64,000 nucleotides of DNA from an uncultured Eubacteriales bacterium (GTDB lineage Bacteria > Bacillota > Clostridia > Lachnospirales > Lachnospiraceae). Every line of letters begins with the position of its first letter. Position 1 is the stretch's first letter. Below, piece by piece: positions 35,970 through 45,172 of the stretch. Both the position numbers and the translations under genes were made by a program. Under the pieces are notes generated by a model. That model saw nothing but the letters and a program-made list of their open reading frames with translations. It was not told the DNA's origin and ran no database searches. Where the stretch lies: positions 248,001 to 312,000 of the forward strand of contig CASDTX010000025.1 of NCBI GenBank assembly GCA_949283695.1, given 5' to 3'.

Positions 35970-36510
35970 GCTGTTGCTTTGCAGGAACGGATACCGTCGC
36001 GCAGAGTATCTCAAAAAAAGACACTATTTTCACAGGCAAGGAAAGAACTGTTTTTTTATCCCTTTCAATTTTGGAACAGAGCCCCATTTGCTGGCATTTG
36101 GCGATAACGTGCATGTAGCCACAGGAGTGACCTTTATCAACCATGATGTTATAGCAAAAATGTTCCGGCATATGGAGAGTTATAACGGTTCGGAGCTTGT
36201 AAGCCGGGCCGGCACGATTGAGATCGGGGACAATGTCTTTATTGGAGCAGGGAGTACGGTTCTGTATGATGTGAAAATCTGCAATAATGTAATTATCGGG
36301 GCAAAAAGCCTTGTCAATAAAAGCATTGCAGAAAGCGGAGTTTATGCGGGAGTGCCCGCGGTAAAAATAGGAGACTTTGACAGGTATTTTGAAAAAAGTC
36401 TTGAGTTTTCAGGGAAAGTAAACTGGACAGAAAACGAGAAGAGGAAAGACATTGTAAAGAAGCAGAAAGAGTATTTTTGGGGAGGCAGGGAGAATGAAAA
36501 TGCAGTATGA
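35944..36510 (+). CDS. Hexapeptide-repeat acyltransferase
   Basis: A 188-aa left-handed beta-helix acetyltransferase-like protein. The hexapeptide pattern runs from about 45 to 145, with IEIGDNVFIGAGSTVL and VIIGAKSLVNKSI, and the family's GVPAVKIGDF closing motif. The probable role is O- or N-acetylation of the exopolysaccharide repeat unit. It overlaps the flippase by 26 bp and the next gene by 17 bp. Confidence 0.85.
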   Translation: MRRKILMIRLLLCRNGYRRAEYLKKRHYFHRQGKNCFFIPFNFGTEPHLLAFGDNVHVATGVTFINHDVIAKMFRHMESYNGSELVSRAGTIEIGDNVFIGAGSTVLYDVKICNNVIIGAKSLVNKSIAESGVYAGVPAVKIGDFDRYFEKSLEFSGKVNWTENEKRKDIVKKQKEYFWGGRENENAV

Positions 36511-37381
36511 CAGGTGGCTTTTAAGAAGGCTGCTGACCTGGGCAAACCGGTTCCTGATCCGGTTCATTCCCGTGCCAAAAGTAAAAGAACTGAATGCAAG
36601 GTTTATTTATCACAGGAGAATCGATATCAGTCATCCGCAGAAACTGAATGAGAAAATCCTCTGGATAGAGTATCATACGGATCAATCAGTGCGCAGCAGA
36701 CTGAGTGATAAATATGAGGTCCGGTCATATGTCCGGGAAAAAGGATATGGGAAATACCTTGTACCGGTGTATGGAATCTACAATTCGGCGGATGAAATTG
36801 ATTTTGAGACGCTTCCGGAACAATTTGTGCTGAAAGCAACACATGGATCTGACATGAATTATATATGCAGGGAGAAAAAGGCCGCGGACGTCCGGGAGAT
36901 GAAAAGAAAGCTGAAGCGCTGGATGAAGACCAATATGGCATATATGTCGCTGGAAATGCATTATCAGGATATTCGTCCAAGAATTCTTTGTGAAAAATAT
37001 ATAGACAGCGGAAATGGAATGCTTATGGATTATAAAATACACTGCTGTGATGGAAAAGCCAGGTTTATCCTTGTCTGCAGTTATTGGAATCAAAGAAAAT
37101 TTTTGGATGTATTTGATACAGAGTGGAATCATCTGCCGGTCGTGACAGGAGCAGAACAGAGTCCTGTGGCTCCTATAAAGCCAGAAGAATTCGGGGAAAT
37201 GTGCAGAATAGCGGAGGATTTAGCAGTGGGGATTCCATTTGCCCGTATTGATCTGTATATGGCAGACAACAGGATTTATTTTAGCGAGATGACATTTACT
37301 CCGGCTACAGGACTACTTTTTCACTTTTCTGATGATTTCTTGCTAGAACAGGGCAAGTATTGCACCATCTCTGACACATAA
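36494..37381 (+). CDS. TupA-like ATP-grasp protein
   Basis: A 295-aa protein of the TupA-like ATP-grasp family found in polysaccharide loci. LNEKILWIEYHTDQS near residues 50-64, the LSDKYEVRSYV segment and FVLKATHGSD near 115 are typical. The acidic metal-binding part is IDLYMADNRIYFSEMTFTP near 255-273. ATP-grasp folds usually ligate a carboxylate, so an amino-acid-type decoration of the glycan is possible, though many members are annotated as glycosyltransferases. Confidence 0.8.
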   Translation: MKMQYDRWLLRRLLTWANRFLIRFIPVPKVKELNARFIYHRRIDISHPQKLNEKILWIEYHTDQSVRSRLSDKYEVRSYVREKGYGKYLVPVYGIYNSADEIDFETLPEQFVLKATHGSDMNYICREKKAADVREMKRKLKRWMKTNMAYMSLEMHYQDIRPRILCEKYIDSGNGMLMDYKIHCCDGKARFILVCSYWNQRKFLDVFDTEWNHLPVVTGAEQSPVAPIKPEEFGEMCRIAEDLAVGIPFARIDLYMADNRIYFSEMTFTPATGLLFHFSDDFLLEQGKYCTISDT

Positions 37382-37425
37382 AGTAAGGAGTGTCAAATTT
37401 TATTGAAGAAATATTGGAGGATAAA

Positions 37426-38163
37426 ATGGATCTTGGAAGAAAAGCAACAAGAAACAATATCGAGATCAGTGAGCTTTTAATGCTTATTAGAAAGAATATC
37501 GCACTTATTTTTTCTTTCGGAATCATGTTCGCAGCAGCAGGTTTTCTGATATCGAGTTATCTGCTTGTGCCTGTTTATGAGGCGAATGCAAAAATGATCG
37601 TCAATTCCGGAAAAAATGAAACGAATATCACAACTGATCAGATTACGTCGGCACAAAATCTGGTGAATACATATGCCATTATTCTGCGCAGCAGAACTGT
37701 TCTCCAGCCGGTAATCGATGAACTGAATCTTTCAGTGGACTATGAGGAATTATATAAGAATGTATCAGTGGGAGCAGTTGAGGGAACACAGGTTATGGAA
37801 ATCTCAGCCCGCAGCACCAACCGTGAAACAGCAGAAAAAATTGTAACAGAGATACTGGATATATCTCCTGACATTATTATCGATTCTGTGGGGGCTGGAT
37901 CAGTAAAGACAATAGAAGCAGCATATTGTCCGGAAGAACCGGCTTATCCTGATAAAACGCAAAATACTATTCTTGCTGCATTGTTTGGATTTATTACCGG
38001 ATTTGCTGTTGCTGTAATTCGTTTCGCATTTCGTGATACAATTCAGACAGATCAGGATATTCTGGACGAACTGGAGATGCCTGTACTGGGGATCATTCCT
38101 GCCATTGACAGCTGCAGAGAAACAGGAGGAAAAACAGTCGGAATCGGAGGGTATAAAAGATGA
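37426..38163 (+). CDS. Wzz/CpsC-like chain-length determinant
   Basis: A co-polymerase of about 245 aa with two membrane segments (about 25-48 and 185-208) flanking an extracytoplasmic domain, and the Pro-rich EEPAYPDKT segment before the second one. It is the transmembrane activator of the tyrosine kinase that follows. TTGGAGG five bases upstream supports ATG 37426; a GTG at 37390 is an alternative. The stop overlaps the kinase start by 4 bp. Confidence 0.88.
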   Translation: MDLGRKATRNNIEISELLMLIRKNIALIFSFGIMFAAAGFLISSYLLVPVYEANAKMIVNSGKNETNITTDQITSAQNLVNTYAIILRSRTVLQPVIDELNLSVDYEELYKNVSVGAVEGTQVMEISARSTNRETAEKIVTEILDISPDIIIDSVGAGSVKTIEAAYCPEEPAYPDKTQNTILAALFGFITGFAVAVIRFAFRDTIQTDQDILDELEMPVLGIIPAIDSCRETGGKTVGIGGYKR

Positions 38164-38897
38164 AATTAAAGAACAGACAGAGAACTGCATCAGCGGGAAA
38201 GACAAAAAGACAAGATTTGATTCTAGCTTCAAAGTCTCCGTTTGAATATGCAGAGGCATATAAGAAACTCCGTACAAATATAGAATACCTTCATCAAAAT
38301 AACGGCATTAAAAAACTGATTATAACCAGTGCAGTTCAAGGAGAAGGGAAAACAGCTCTCTCTGTTAATCTCGCAGCAACATTGGCCGAAAATGGAGCAA
38401 AAGTAATCCTTCTGGACTGTGATCTCCGGAATCCATCCATACATAAATATCTTCGGGGGATGGATGATTATAAAAACGGGCTGACAACACTGCTGCGGTC
38501 AAAAGATCCGGCAGACAGTATAAAAATCTGCCGGAATAATGATACGGGTATTTCTTATATTATGGCAGGTGCTGTACCGCCCAATCCTACAGAACTGCTT
38601 GGGTCCAAAAGGATGGAACGGCTGTTGGAGATGCTGACAAAAAGCTATGATTATGTAATCTGTGATACACCGCCGGCAGGAATTGTTACAGATGCAGTTC
38701 TTTTGAATCGGTATTGTGACGGCGTATTATTTGTGGTTAGGCAGGATTATGCATCGAAGGACCAGATTGTTACGGCAAAAAAAAATCTGGAAAATGTTCA
38801 TGCTAATATTATCGGTTCTGTACTTAGCTGCTTCGATCTCAAAGAGAGCGGGGCGGAGAAAAAAGGATATTATTATGGATATCATTATAGAAGATAA
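38160..38897 (+). CDS. CpsD/CapB-like tyrosine-protein kinase
   Basis: A 245-aa bacterial tyrosine kinase (BY-kinase) controlling exopolysaccharide length and export. Walker A is AVQGEGKTA near residue 60, Walker A' is ILLDCDLRNPS, and Walker B is YVICDTPPAG. The C-terminal tyrosine cluster YYYGYHYRR is the autophosphorylation tail. It pairs with the upstream CpsC-like protein, the usual split Gram-positive arrangement. No CpsB-type phosphatase gene is present. Confidence 0.93.
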   Translation: MKLKNRQRTASAGKTKRQDLILASKSPFEYAEAYKKLRTNIEYLHQNNGIKKLIITSAVQGEGKTALSVNLAATLAENGAKVILLDCDLRNPSIHKYLRGMDDYKNGLTTLLRSKDPADSIKICRNNDTGISYIMAGAVPPNPTELLGSKRMERLLEMLTKSYDYVICDTPPAGIVTDAVLLNRYCDGVLFVVRQDYASKDQIVTAKKNLENVHANIIGSVLSCFDLKESGAEKKGYYYGYHYRR

Positions 38898-38899
38898 CT

Positions 38900-38923
38900 T
38901 AGCGGTGGCGTACAAGGGGCAAT
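38900..38923 (-). repeat. Short CCCCTTGTAC-type repeat, inverted copy
   Basis: On the minus strand this reads ATTGCCCCTTGTACGCC followed by ACCGCTAAG. It closely resembles the copies at 7427 and 43440. It lies between the kinase stop and the operon terminator. Confidence 0.4.
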
Positions 38924-38953
38924 AGAATCATATACAAAAACGTGCTTAATTTA

Positions 38954-38999
38954 GGAACAGAGCAGTCGATCTTATGTCGGACTGCTCTGTTCCTTTTTA
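38954..38999 (+). terminator. Strong terminator of the exopolysaccharide operon
   Basis: A perfect 14-bp stem, GGAACAGAGCAGTC/GACTGCTCTGTTCC, with a 12-nt loop is followed by TTTTTAT. Confidence 0.92.
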
Positions 39000-39090
39000 T
39001 AGTCAGGGAAGGACATTACTCCAGAAAAACACCGCTTTTCAGAGGAAACAAGATGTCGGTATAGAGGTATCAGAGAAAGAACGCTCTTTT

Positions 39091-39096
39091 TATAAT
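39091..39096 (+). promoter_or_regulatory. Probable -10 of the MFS/hydrolase operon
   Basis: A perfect TATAAT lies 29 bp before the chosen MFS start. The -35 region is poor, which would fit an activator-dependent promoter. The YesN-like regulator encoded in the same operon is a candidate. Confidence 0.4.
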
Positions 39097-39124
39097 GTAT
39101 GTGTGTAGGAAAGGAAGAAGAGTG

Positions 39125-40333
39125 ATGAAAGAAAAGTTATGGACATACCAGTACGGCATTCTGGTTTTTGCCAACACGCTGAACAGTTTTGGATTTTACA
39201 TGATAACCACAATTTTGTCTACATATCTTACCGATGCCGGGATTGCTTTGTCAGCAGCGGGGATAGTTGTTGGAATGTTTTCCGTGACCTCTTTTGTAAT
39301 CCGGCCTTTCTGCGGGGTGCTTTCAGACAGGGCTGACAAGGTAAAGCTTCTTTGCTTGTCTTTTCTCATGGCAGCTGTTGGGACAGCAGGCTATTCGCTT
39401 GTCCCTCAGATTGGTGTCATCGTCGTATTCAGAATCCTTCACGGACTGGGGTTTGGGATATCCAGCACCGTTCTGATCACGATCGCAGTTCACTATATAC
39501 CAGAGAAAAGGATGGGAGAAGGGATCGGATATCTGGGGATCAGCCAGGTCATCGCATCTGCCGCAGCACCTGGACTTGGGATAGCGGTCGCTGAGGTGAC
39601 GGGTTATCGTCCGGTATTCTGGATTGCAGGGGGATTCGTACTGGCGGCTGTGGGAATGGTGTTCCTTTTCCGGAAAGGTTTTTCAGCAGAAGGATTACGG
39701 CCTGCTGCGGATAAGAAAAAGGGCAAGAAGATGATTTGCGTGAAGGATATCATTGCGGAGGAAGCTCTGGGATACACATTGATCTCAGGAGTGTACTCTT
39801 TCAGCAATGGGGTAATCGCAGCCTTCATTCTGCTGTATGCACAAGAAAAGGGACTGGAAGGAATCAGCATGTATTTTACGGTATGCGCTGGGGTGCTTTT
39901 TCTGTCAAAACCGGCATCGGGGAGACTGGCAGACAGCAGAGGGCTGGCGGTGGCTGTGTATCCGGCTACGGTTTTGGCTGGGCTGTCAATGTTCATGCTG
40001 GGTCATGCGGAAGGGATCGGGATGATCCTTTTATCCGGAATTATACGCTCCATCGGACAGGGAACAGCGATGCCTGCTCTGCAGACGGAATGCATAAGGG
40101 CAACAGGGCTGGAGAGAAGTGGAGTGGCTACGAGCACCTATTATCTCGGCGGAGATGTGGGACAGGGGATTGGCCCTATGATAGGGGGCGTGATTGCCGG
40201 AAGTATTGGTTATGAGGGATTGTTTTATCTTTGCGGGATACTGCTCCTGAGCATGACAGTCGTATTTTATTATCTGGAAAAGAAGAAAAGGAGAGAAACA
40301 TATGAGAAGAGAACTGGAAAGAACTACGCCTGA
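39125..40333 (+). CDS. MFS transporter
   Basis: A major facilitator carrier of about 402 aa with 12 hydrophobic segments. The loop motif GVLSDRADKVKLL between segments 2 and 3 and the repeated SGRLADSRGLAVAV in the second half are typical. Substrate unknown. ATG 39125 follows AAAGGAAGAAG; the longer frame would overlap the promoter. The 3' end overlaps the serine hydrolase gene by 32 bp, so the two products are likely linked in function. Confidence 0.88.
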   Translation: MKEKLWTYQYGILVFANTLNSFGFYMITTILSTYLTDAGIALSAAGIVVGMFSVTSFVIRPFCGVLSDRADKVKLLCLSFLMAAVGTAGYSLVPQIGVIVVFRILHGLGFGISSTVLITIAVHYIPEKRMGEGIGYLGISQVIASAAAPGLGIAVAEVTGYRPVFWIAGGFVLAAVGMVFLFRKGFSAEGLRPAADKKKGKKMICVKDIIAEEALGYTLISGVYSFSNGVIAAFILLYAQEKGLEGISMYFTVCAGVLFLSKPASGRLADSRGLAVAVYPATVLAGLSMFMLGHAEGIGMILLSGIIRSIGQGTAMPALQTECIRATGLERSGVATSTYYLGGDVGQGIGPMIGGVIAGSIGYEGLFYLCGILLLSMTVVFYYLEKKKRRETYEKRTGKNYA

Positions 40334-41810
40334 AAGTGTGGGCATACACAGTGAGGATATCCTTCATCTGATTGATGAACTGGAAAAATGTGAAACTCAG
40401 ATGCACGGAATCATGATCCTGCGGCATGGAAAGGTGGCGGCTGAAGGCTGGTGGAGTCCTTTTGCACCTGGTATCCGCCATGGATGTCAGTCATTGACAA
40501 AAACTTATACGTCCACAGCTGTCGGGCTTCTCTATGATGAAGGTCGGGTGAGTCTGGATGAGAAAATTGCTGATATTTTTCCGGAATATCTGCCGGAACA
40601 TGTACAGGAAAGAATCCGCAGGATTACGGTTCGGGATGCTCTCTGCATGAGCAGCGGGATGTACAGAATGCCGGATGTATCATCTCCAAACTGGCTGAAA
40701 GAGTATTTTACGATCGAAGCGGAGAAGGAGCCTGGAAAGGGATTCTTTTACAATTCTGCTACGTCTTCCATGCTGGCGGCTATCGTTCGCCAAAAGACCG
40801 GTCTGTCTCTTCTGGAATATTTGAAGCCCCGGCTTTTTGATCGAATTGGGATTGATGCGGATAACCTGAGAATCCTCTCAATGCCGGACGGGCTGGACAA
40901 TGGAGGCGGAGGGCTGTTTTCCACAACAGAAGATAACGCACGTCTGATGCAGCTTTATCTGAACAAAGGCATGTGGGATGGAGAACGGGTGCTGTCAGAA
41001 GAGTGGATTGATATGGCATCTTCTTATCAGAATTCCACAGAAGAAGACAAGGGAATTCGTGATTGTCATCTGGGCTATGGGTTCCAGATGTGGATGTGCA
41101 GGCCCAAAGGAGTATACCGGGCAGATGGAGCCTATGGACAGTATTCTATTGTATTTCCGGAACAGGATATGGTCATCTCTATCAATGAAACAGCGGAACT
41201 GGGCGTATGGCCCCAAAAGGTGCTGGATATTATCTGGGATGAGTTTATGCCGAGGGTACCAGCAGGAGTGATCAGCTTTCCGGAAGCACCGGAGGCTTGG
41301 GAAAAGCTTCAGATCCGGCTTCGAGGCCTGAAGGCAGATCCGATGATATACGCTCCTGTACCGGACTGGGTAAGAAGTGCAGAACATGTGGAGTACAGGA
41401 TGGATGACAACCGGATCAGCATTGTTCCCGGAGTGTATCATGAGCTGTCAGGAGTAGAAAATGGAACTGTGGAAAAAATAGCCTTCAGATTCAAAAGATC
41501 AGGAGACATGGAGATGGTCTTCCAATATTGCGGACAGGAGTATTTATTCCGCGTGGGATTGGACGGCAACGGAAGGCTGAACGATACATTGCCGGAGTGG
41601 TCAGTGCCTCAGATGACTTTTGCCAGAGGTGTCTGGGAGGAAGAAAACAGGCTGACAGTCTGGCTGCGTTATCTGGAAACCTGTTTTGAAAAGCGGTTCA
41701 CTTTTATTTTCGATGGAGATGATTTGTATGCTATATTAGAAGAAGGAAACTCAAGTGTAGCAGTACAAAATGTGGTGAAGGAAAAGGTGACAGGTCATAA
41801 AATTGAATAA
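40302..41810 (+). CDS. Beta-lactamase-fold serine hydrolase (class C type)
   Basis: A 502-aa enzyme of the Beta-lactamase/EstB/PBP4* family. The nucleophile motif S-L-T-K is S64-K67, the Tyr motif is FYNSATSS, and the third motif is likely DGAYGQYS. There is no signal peptide, so it acts in the cytosol. A C-terminal extension (about 350-500) is beta-rich. It shares its layout with the hydrolase at 49406 in the same operon. It is probably an esterase or amidase on the imported compound rather than an antibiotic resistance enzyme. Confidence 0.88.
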   Translation: MRRELERTTPESVGIHSEDILHLIDELEKCETQMHGIMILRHGKVAAEGWWSPFAPGIRHGCQSLTKTYTSTAVGLLYDEGRVSLDEKIADIFPEYLPEHVQERIRRITVRDALCMSSGMYRMPDVSSPNWLKEYFTIEAEKEPGKGFFYNSATSSMLAAIVRQKTGLSLLEYLKPRLFDRIGIDADNLRILSMPDGLDNGGGGLFSTTEDNARLMQLYLNKGMWDGERVLSEEWIDMASSYQNSTEEDKGIRDCHLGYGFQMWMCRPKGVYRADGAYGQYSIVFPEQDMVISINETAELGVWPQKVLDIIWDEFMPRVPAGVISFPEAPEAWEKLQIRLRGLKADPMIYAPVPDWVRSAEHVEYRMDDNRISIVPGVYHELSGVENGTVEKIAFRFKRSGDMEMVFQYCGQEYLFRVGLDGNGRLNDTLPEWSVPQMTFARGVWEEENRLTVWLRYLETCFEKRFTFIFDGDDLYAILEEGNSSVAVQNVVKEKVTGHKIE

Positions 41811-43470
41811 GAATAAAAGGCAGTACAGCCTGAAAATAATAATAGCATGGGGAATGGCGTTGATCGCCATTCTCTTGTTTGGGTTATGTATGTGTTTCGC
41901 GGTATCCACCTGGAGACGGCTGGCGGAACATGAGAAAACAATCTATACGGAAAGCCTGGAGCTGCAGGTAAGTATCGCAGAAAACGAATTCCAAAGGCTG
42001 CAGAACGATCTGCTGAGCATCACCGTGACGGAGACATCCTATATCCTTCTGAAAGAAATAGAATCAGGATCACCGTATAATTTTCAGAGACTTCAGCTTG
42101 CCGCTGCCTTAAGACAGATGCTGGAAGGGTATAGCTATATCAATGGTCTGTTCCTATTTGATACTGATCAACAGAAAGATCTGATCCAGTATGACAGCAC
42201 TGAGGATTACGACAGTGCGGATCTGGTCAGACAGGCTTTGATTAGAGAAATAGAAGCAAATCAAGGAGAGATACCCAAGCAGAAAAACACTCTGATGGAG
42301 ATAAGCGGAAGTTGGTATTACCTGTACCAGATGAGTGACGAAGATATGATCCTGGGAGGATGGTGTGATCTGACAAGCATTCTGGAATTTATGAAATCGA
42401 TACAGCCTGTCTGCGGATATGAAATGTCCCTGGATGGTACGGCTCTGCGGAGTAAGATGTCAGAAAAGGATGTGTTTGATGTTTATACTACAGGCAAGAT
42501 TTCTGGGGCGGAATACCGTATCTTTTTCTCCAGAAGTGCGCTTCATCAGCTGGTGTTTCAGACTATGAGCGGGGATGTAGTCATAGCAGTGATCGGAATC
42601 ACGTTAATGCTGACGGTGCTTCTTGGAATCCGCAGGATGGTTTTGAATCCTGTGAAGTATATGGAGAAAAATGTGTGGAAGATCAGTGAGGGAAACCTTA
42701 AAGTCCGTCTGTCAAACAGGAACCATCCCAGGGAATACCAGATGCTGTATCACAGCTTTAACCAGATGCTGGATCAAATTGAAAAGCTGAAGATACGGGT
42801 ATATGAGGAGCAGATGGAAAAACAGAAAACGCAGATGGCATATCTGGCCATGCAGACAAATCCTCATTTTTATGTAAATTCACTGAATGTGATTCATAAT
42901 CTTGCTGAGATGAAAAACTATCCTTTGATCGAGAGGATGACACAGTGCCTTTCAGGATATTTTAACTATATGTTCCGGACAGACATGGATACCGTGGTCC
43001 TGGGTGATGAACTTCGGAATTTGAGTAACTATCTGGACATTCAGAAGATCCGTTATGCAGAAAAAATCGAAGTGAAGATGGATGTACAGCCAGAATGTCT
43101 GGATGCCAGAAGTCCAATTCTGCTGGTTCATACATTTGCAGAAAATTCTATGAAATACTCAGGGATTGATCTAGGAAGTCTGGTAATGTCGCTTACGATT
43201 TATAAAGAGACTGACGGAGATCACATTCGGATGATATGGGAGGATAACGGAGTGGGATTTTCTGATGATATGCTGGAAAAGCTCAACAGAAGAGAAAAGA
43301 TCGTAAAGCCGGATGGAGAGCATATCGGGATCTCGAATCTTCTGAAGCGTGCGGAGATTTTTTATTCCGGGGATTTTGCGGCACTTTTTGGAAACCGGAA
43401 GAGAGGGGGCGCGTGGATCCAGCTGGAGATTCCTTATATCCCCTTGTACACCGACGCTAAGATAAGATGA
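41803..43470 (+). CDS. YesM-type sensor histidine kinase
   Basis: A membrane kinase of 555 aa. It has two membrane segments (about 12-32 and 250-272) around an extracytoplasmic sensor, HAMP near 275-325, His_kinase (MQTNPHFYVNSLNVIHN near 349) and HATPase (EDNGVGFSDD). This is the class that partners AraC-type response regulators in sugar uptake operons. The start is a TTG overlapping the previous gene by 8 bp, with a weak site. The C-terminal codons coincide with a short repeat (43440-43464). Confidence 0.9.
   Translation: MNKNKRQYSLKIIIAWGMALIAILLFGLCMCFAVSTWRRLAEHEKTIYTESLELQVSIAENEFQRLQNDLLSITVTETSYILLKEIESGSPYNFQRLQLAAALRQMLEGYSYINGLFLFDTDQQKDLIQYDSTEDYDSADLVRQALIREIEANQGEIPKQKNTLMEISGSWYYLYQMSDEDMILGGWCDLTSILEFMKSIQPVCGYEMSLDGTALRSKMSEKDVFDVYTTGKISGAEYRIFFSRSALHQLVFQTMSGDVVIAVIGITLMLTVLLGIRRMVLNPVKYMEKNVWKISEGNLKVRLSNRNHPREYQMLYHSFNQMLDQIEKLKIRVYEEQMEKQKTQMAYLAMQTNPHFYVNSLNVIHNLAEMKNYPLIERMTQCLSGYFNYMFRTDMDTVVLGDELRNLSNYLDIQKIRYAEKIEVKMDVQPECLDARSPILLVHTFAENSMKYSGIDLGSLVMSLTIYKETDGDHIRMIWEDNGVGFSDDMLEKLNRREKIVKPDGEHIGISNLLKRAEIFYSGDFAALFGNRKRGGAWIQLEIPYIPLYTDAKIR
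43440..43464 (+). repeat. Short CCCCTTGTAC-type repeat inside the kinase 3' end
   Basis: CCCCTTGTACACCGACGC followed by TAAGATA is read as the last residues of the kinase (PLYTDAKIR). Similar copies lie at 7427 and, inverted, near 38900-38923. Confidence 0.45.
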
Positions 43471-43492
43471 GACAGCAAGGAGATGAGACGGA

Positions 43493-45070
43493 ATGGAGTT
43501 ATTGATCGTAGATGACGAGCAGCTGGCTATTCAGGGAATATCCATGCTGCTGAACTGGGAAAGTATGGGCATCCATCATATATGGACAGCAAATACAATC
43601 GCAGAAGCAAGAGATGTGATTCGTGAGGAGAACATCAGTATTGTACTTTGCGATATTGAGATGAGAAATGAAAACGGCTTGTATCTTGTGGAATGGATTC
43701 AGCAAAATTATAAGGGGATAAAGTGTATTATCGTTACCGGACATGTGAATTTTGATTATACCAGAAAATCTGTGGAATTAAATGTGGTGGATTACCTTGG
43801 AAAGCCAGTGAAACAGAAGGATCTTAAAGAGGCGGTGGAAAAAGCGATCACTCAGCTGAGTCGGGAAAAAAGAGACAGCATGACCAGAATGGAAAATGAG
43901 AAAAATCTGGAGAATCATTTTTTCCGGTCTCTCCTGCAGGAAGAGAGAGAATATGATCCGGATAAAATAAGAGAACAGATAGAAACCCGAGGCCTGTCTC
44001 TTTCACCAGAGACGACCTATTATCTGATTCTGATGAGGTTCCGGATATGGAATCCGGAATATGGAGAAAAAGAGAGGAAACAGCTGATGTATGGCATTAT
44101 CCCAGAATTGCAGAGAGGAGCACTTAAGAATATTCGGCTTCTTGGAGCAAAGCTCGGGGAGGACAGTGCTCTGATCTGTTTTCCCCAGTATAAAATGGAA
44201 ATCAATACTCTAAAACAGCGTATGGAGGATTTGGTGGAGTTCTATCTGACTTATTTTGGCTGCCAGATATATATCTATATTTCTGAAAATATGGAGATGG
44301 AAGAATTTGCTCCGGGACTTCGCAGACTCCGTCAGAGTGACTTGCGGAATCTGGTCAGAAACAAAGGAGTATGTCTGGTGGAGGACAGTCCGGTAAAAGA
44401 AGTTCCGTTTGTCTATCCGGAAGTGAAGATATGGGCACTGCTTCTGGACAATGGTGAGTATGATAAACTTGAAACAGAGGTGAAAACTTATATCAGTTCC
44501 AGCTATTTTCTGAATGGCATAACACCAGAACGAATGAGAAAGCTCATATCTCTTTATAAAGAAATGTATATCATCTGGTTAAGAAAACGGCAGGCTGAGT
44601 CGGAAAAATTCTGGCAGTTAGTTTCATTTCAGCAGAAAGAAGAAGAGGCTGCAAGGTCGGCTGAGCAGTGTATGGGCTGGATGCTTGTATGTATAGAGAC
44701 TGCGCGGACAATGACAGAAGACGATGTAGAGAAGAGCGTGGTCAGAAGGATCTGTGAATATATTGATGCCCATCTGTCAGAAGATGTGGGAAGAAAGGAA
44801 CTGGCGGATCTGGTTTATTTGAGTCCGGATCATATGGCAAGAGTATTTAAGAAAGAAACAGGGATGACCCTGACAGATTACATTGTAGAGAAGAAAATGA
44901 AGAAATCAGCTGAACTGCTTGAAAAGACAGAGTTTTCCGTGTCTTTTATTGCATCCTACATCGGGTATAGCAATCTTTCGCATTTCTCAGGAGCATTTAA
45001 GAATTTTTCCGGGCTTTCTCCATCAAAATACAGAGAAACATATAGGAAGGAAGAGAACGGAACAGCGTAA
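43493..45070 (+). CDS. YesN-type response regulator with AraC domain
   Basis: A cytosolic regulator of 525 aa. The receiver domain (1-120) has D7-D8, D54 and K104 in LGKPVKQ. A long middle helical region follows, and the C-terminal double HTH (about 425-520) has GRKELADLVYLSPDHMARVF and IASYIGYSNLSHFSGAFK. It is the partner of the kinase 22 bp upstream and the likely activator of the ABC importer operon. The start follows AAGGAGATGAG. Confidence 0.93.
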   Translation: MELLIVDDEQLAIQGISMLLNWESMGIHHIWTANTIAEARDVIREENISIVLCDIEMRNENGLYLVEWIQQNYKGIKCIIVTGHVNFDYTRKSVELNVVDYLGKPVKQKDLKEAVEKAITQLSREKRDSMTRMENEKNLENHFFRSLLQEEREYDPDKIREQIETRGLSLSPETTYYLILMRFRIWNPEYGEKERKQLMYGIIPELQRGALKNIRLLGAKLGEDSALICFPQYKMEINTLKQRMEDLVEFYLTYFGCQIYIYISENMEMEEFAPGLRRLRQSDLRNLVRNKGVCLVEDSPVKEVPFVYPEVKIWALLLDNGEYDKLETEVKTYISSSYFLNGITPERMRKLISLYKEMYIIWLRKRQAESEKFWQLVSFQQKEEEAARSAEQCMGWMLVCIETARTMTEDDVEKSVVRRICEYIDAHLSEDVGRKELADLVYLSPDHMARVFKKETGMTLTDYIVEKKMKKSAELLEKTEFSVSFIASYIGYSNLSHFSGAFKNFSGLSPSKYRETYRKEENGTA

Positions 45071-45078
45071 ATCATGTG

Positions 45079-45110
45079 ACGGAATAAAGGTAGTGCCTTT
45101 ATTCCGTTTC
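45079..45110 (+). terminator. Hairpin terminator after the regulator gene
   Basis: A perfect 12-bp stem, ACGGAATAAAGG/CCTTTATTCCGT, with a 5-nt loop is followed by a short T-rich tail. A TATAAT at 45114-45119 just beyond could start transcription of the binding-protein gene. Confidence 0.6.
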
Positions 45111-45172
45111 ACTTATAATCGGATTAACAAATATAACAACACAATAACAAAATAATAGGGAGGAGAGAGAAC

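Noticed and set aside
41803-43470. Second phosphate-type sensor kinase
   Set aside because: The kinase has HAMP, His_kinase and NPHF motifs of the YesM/LytS class and a YesN-type partner, unlike PhoR.
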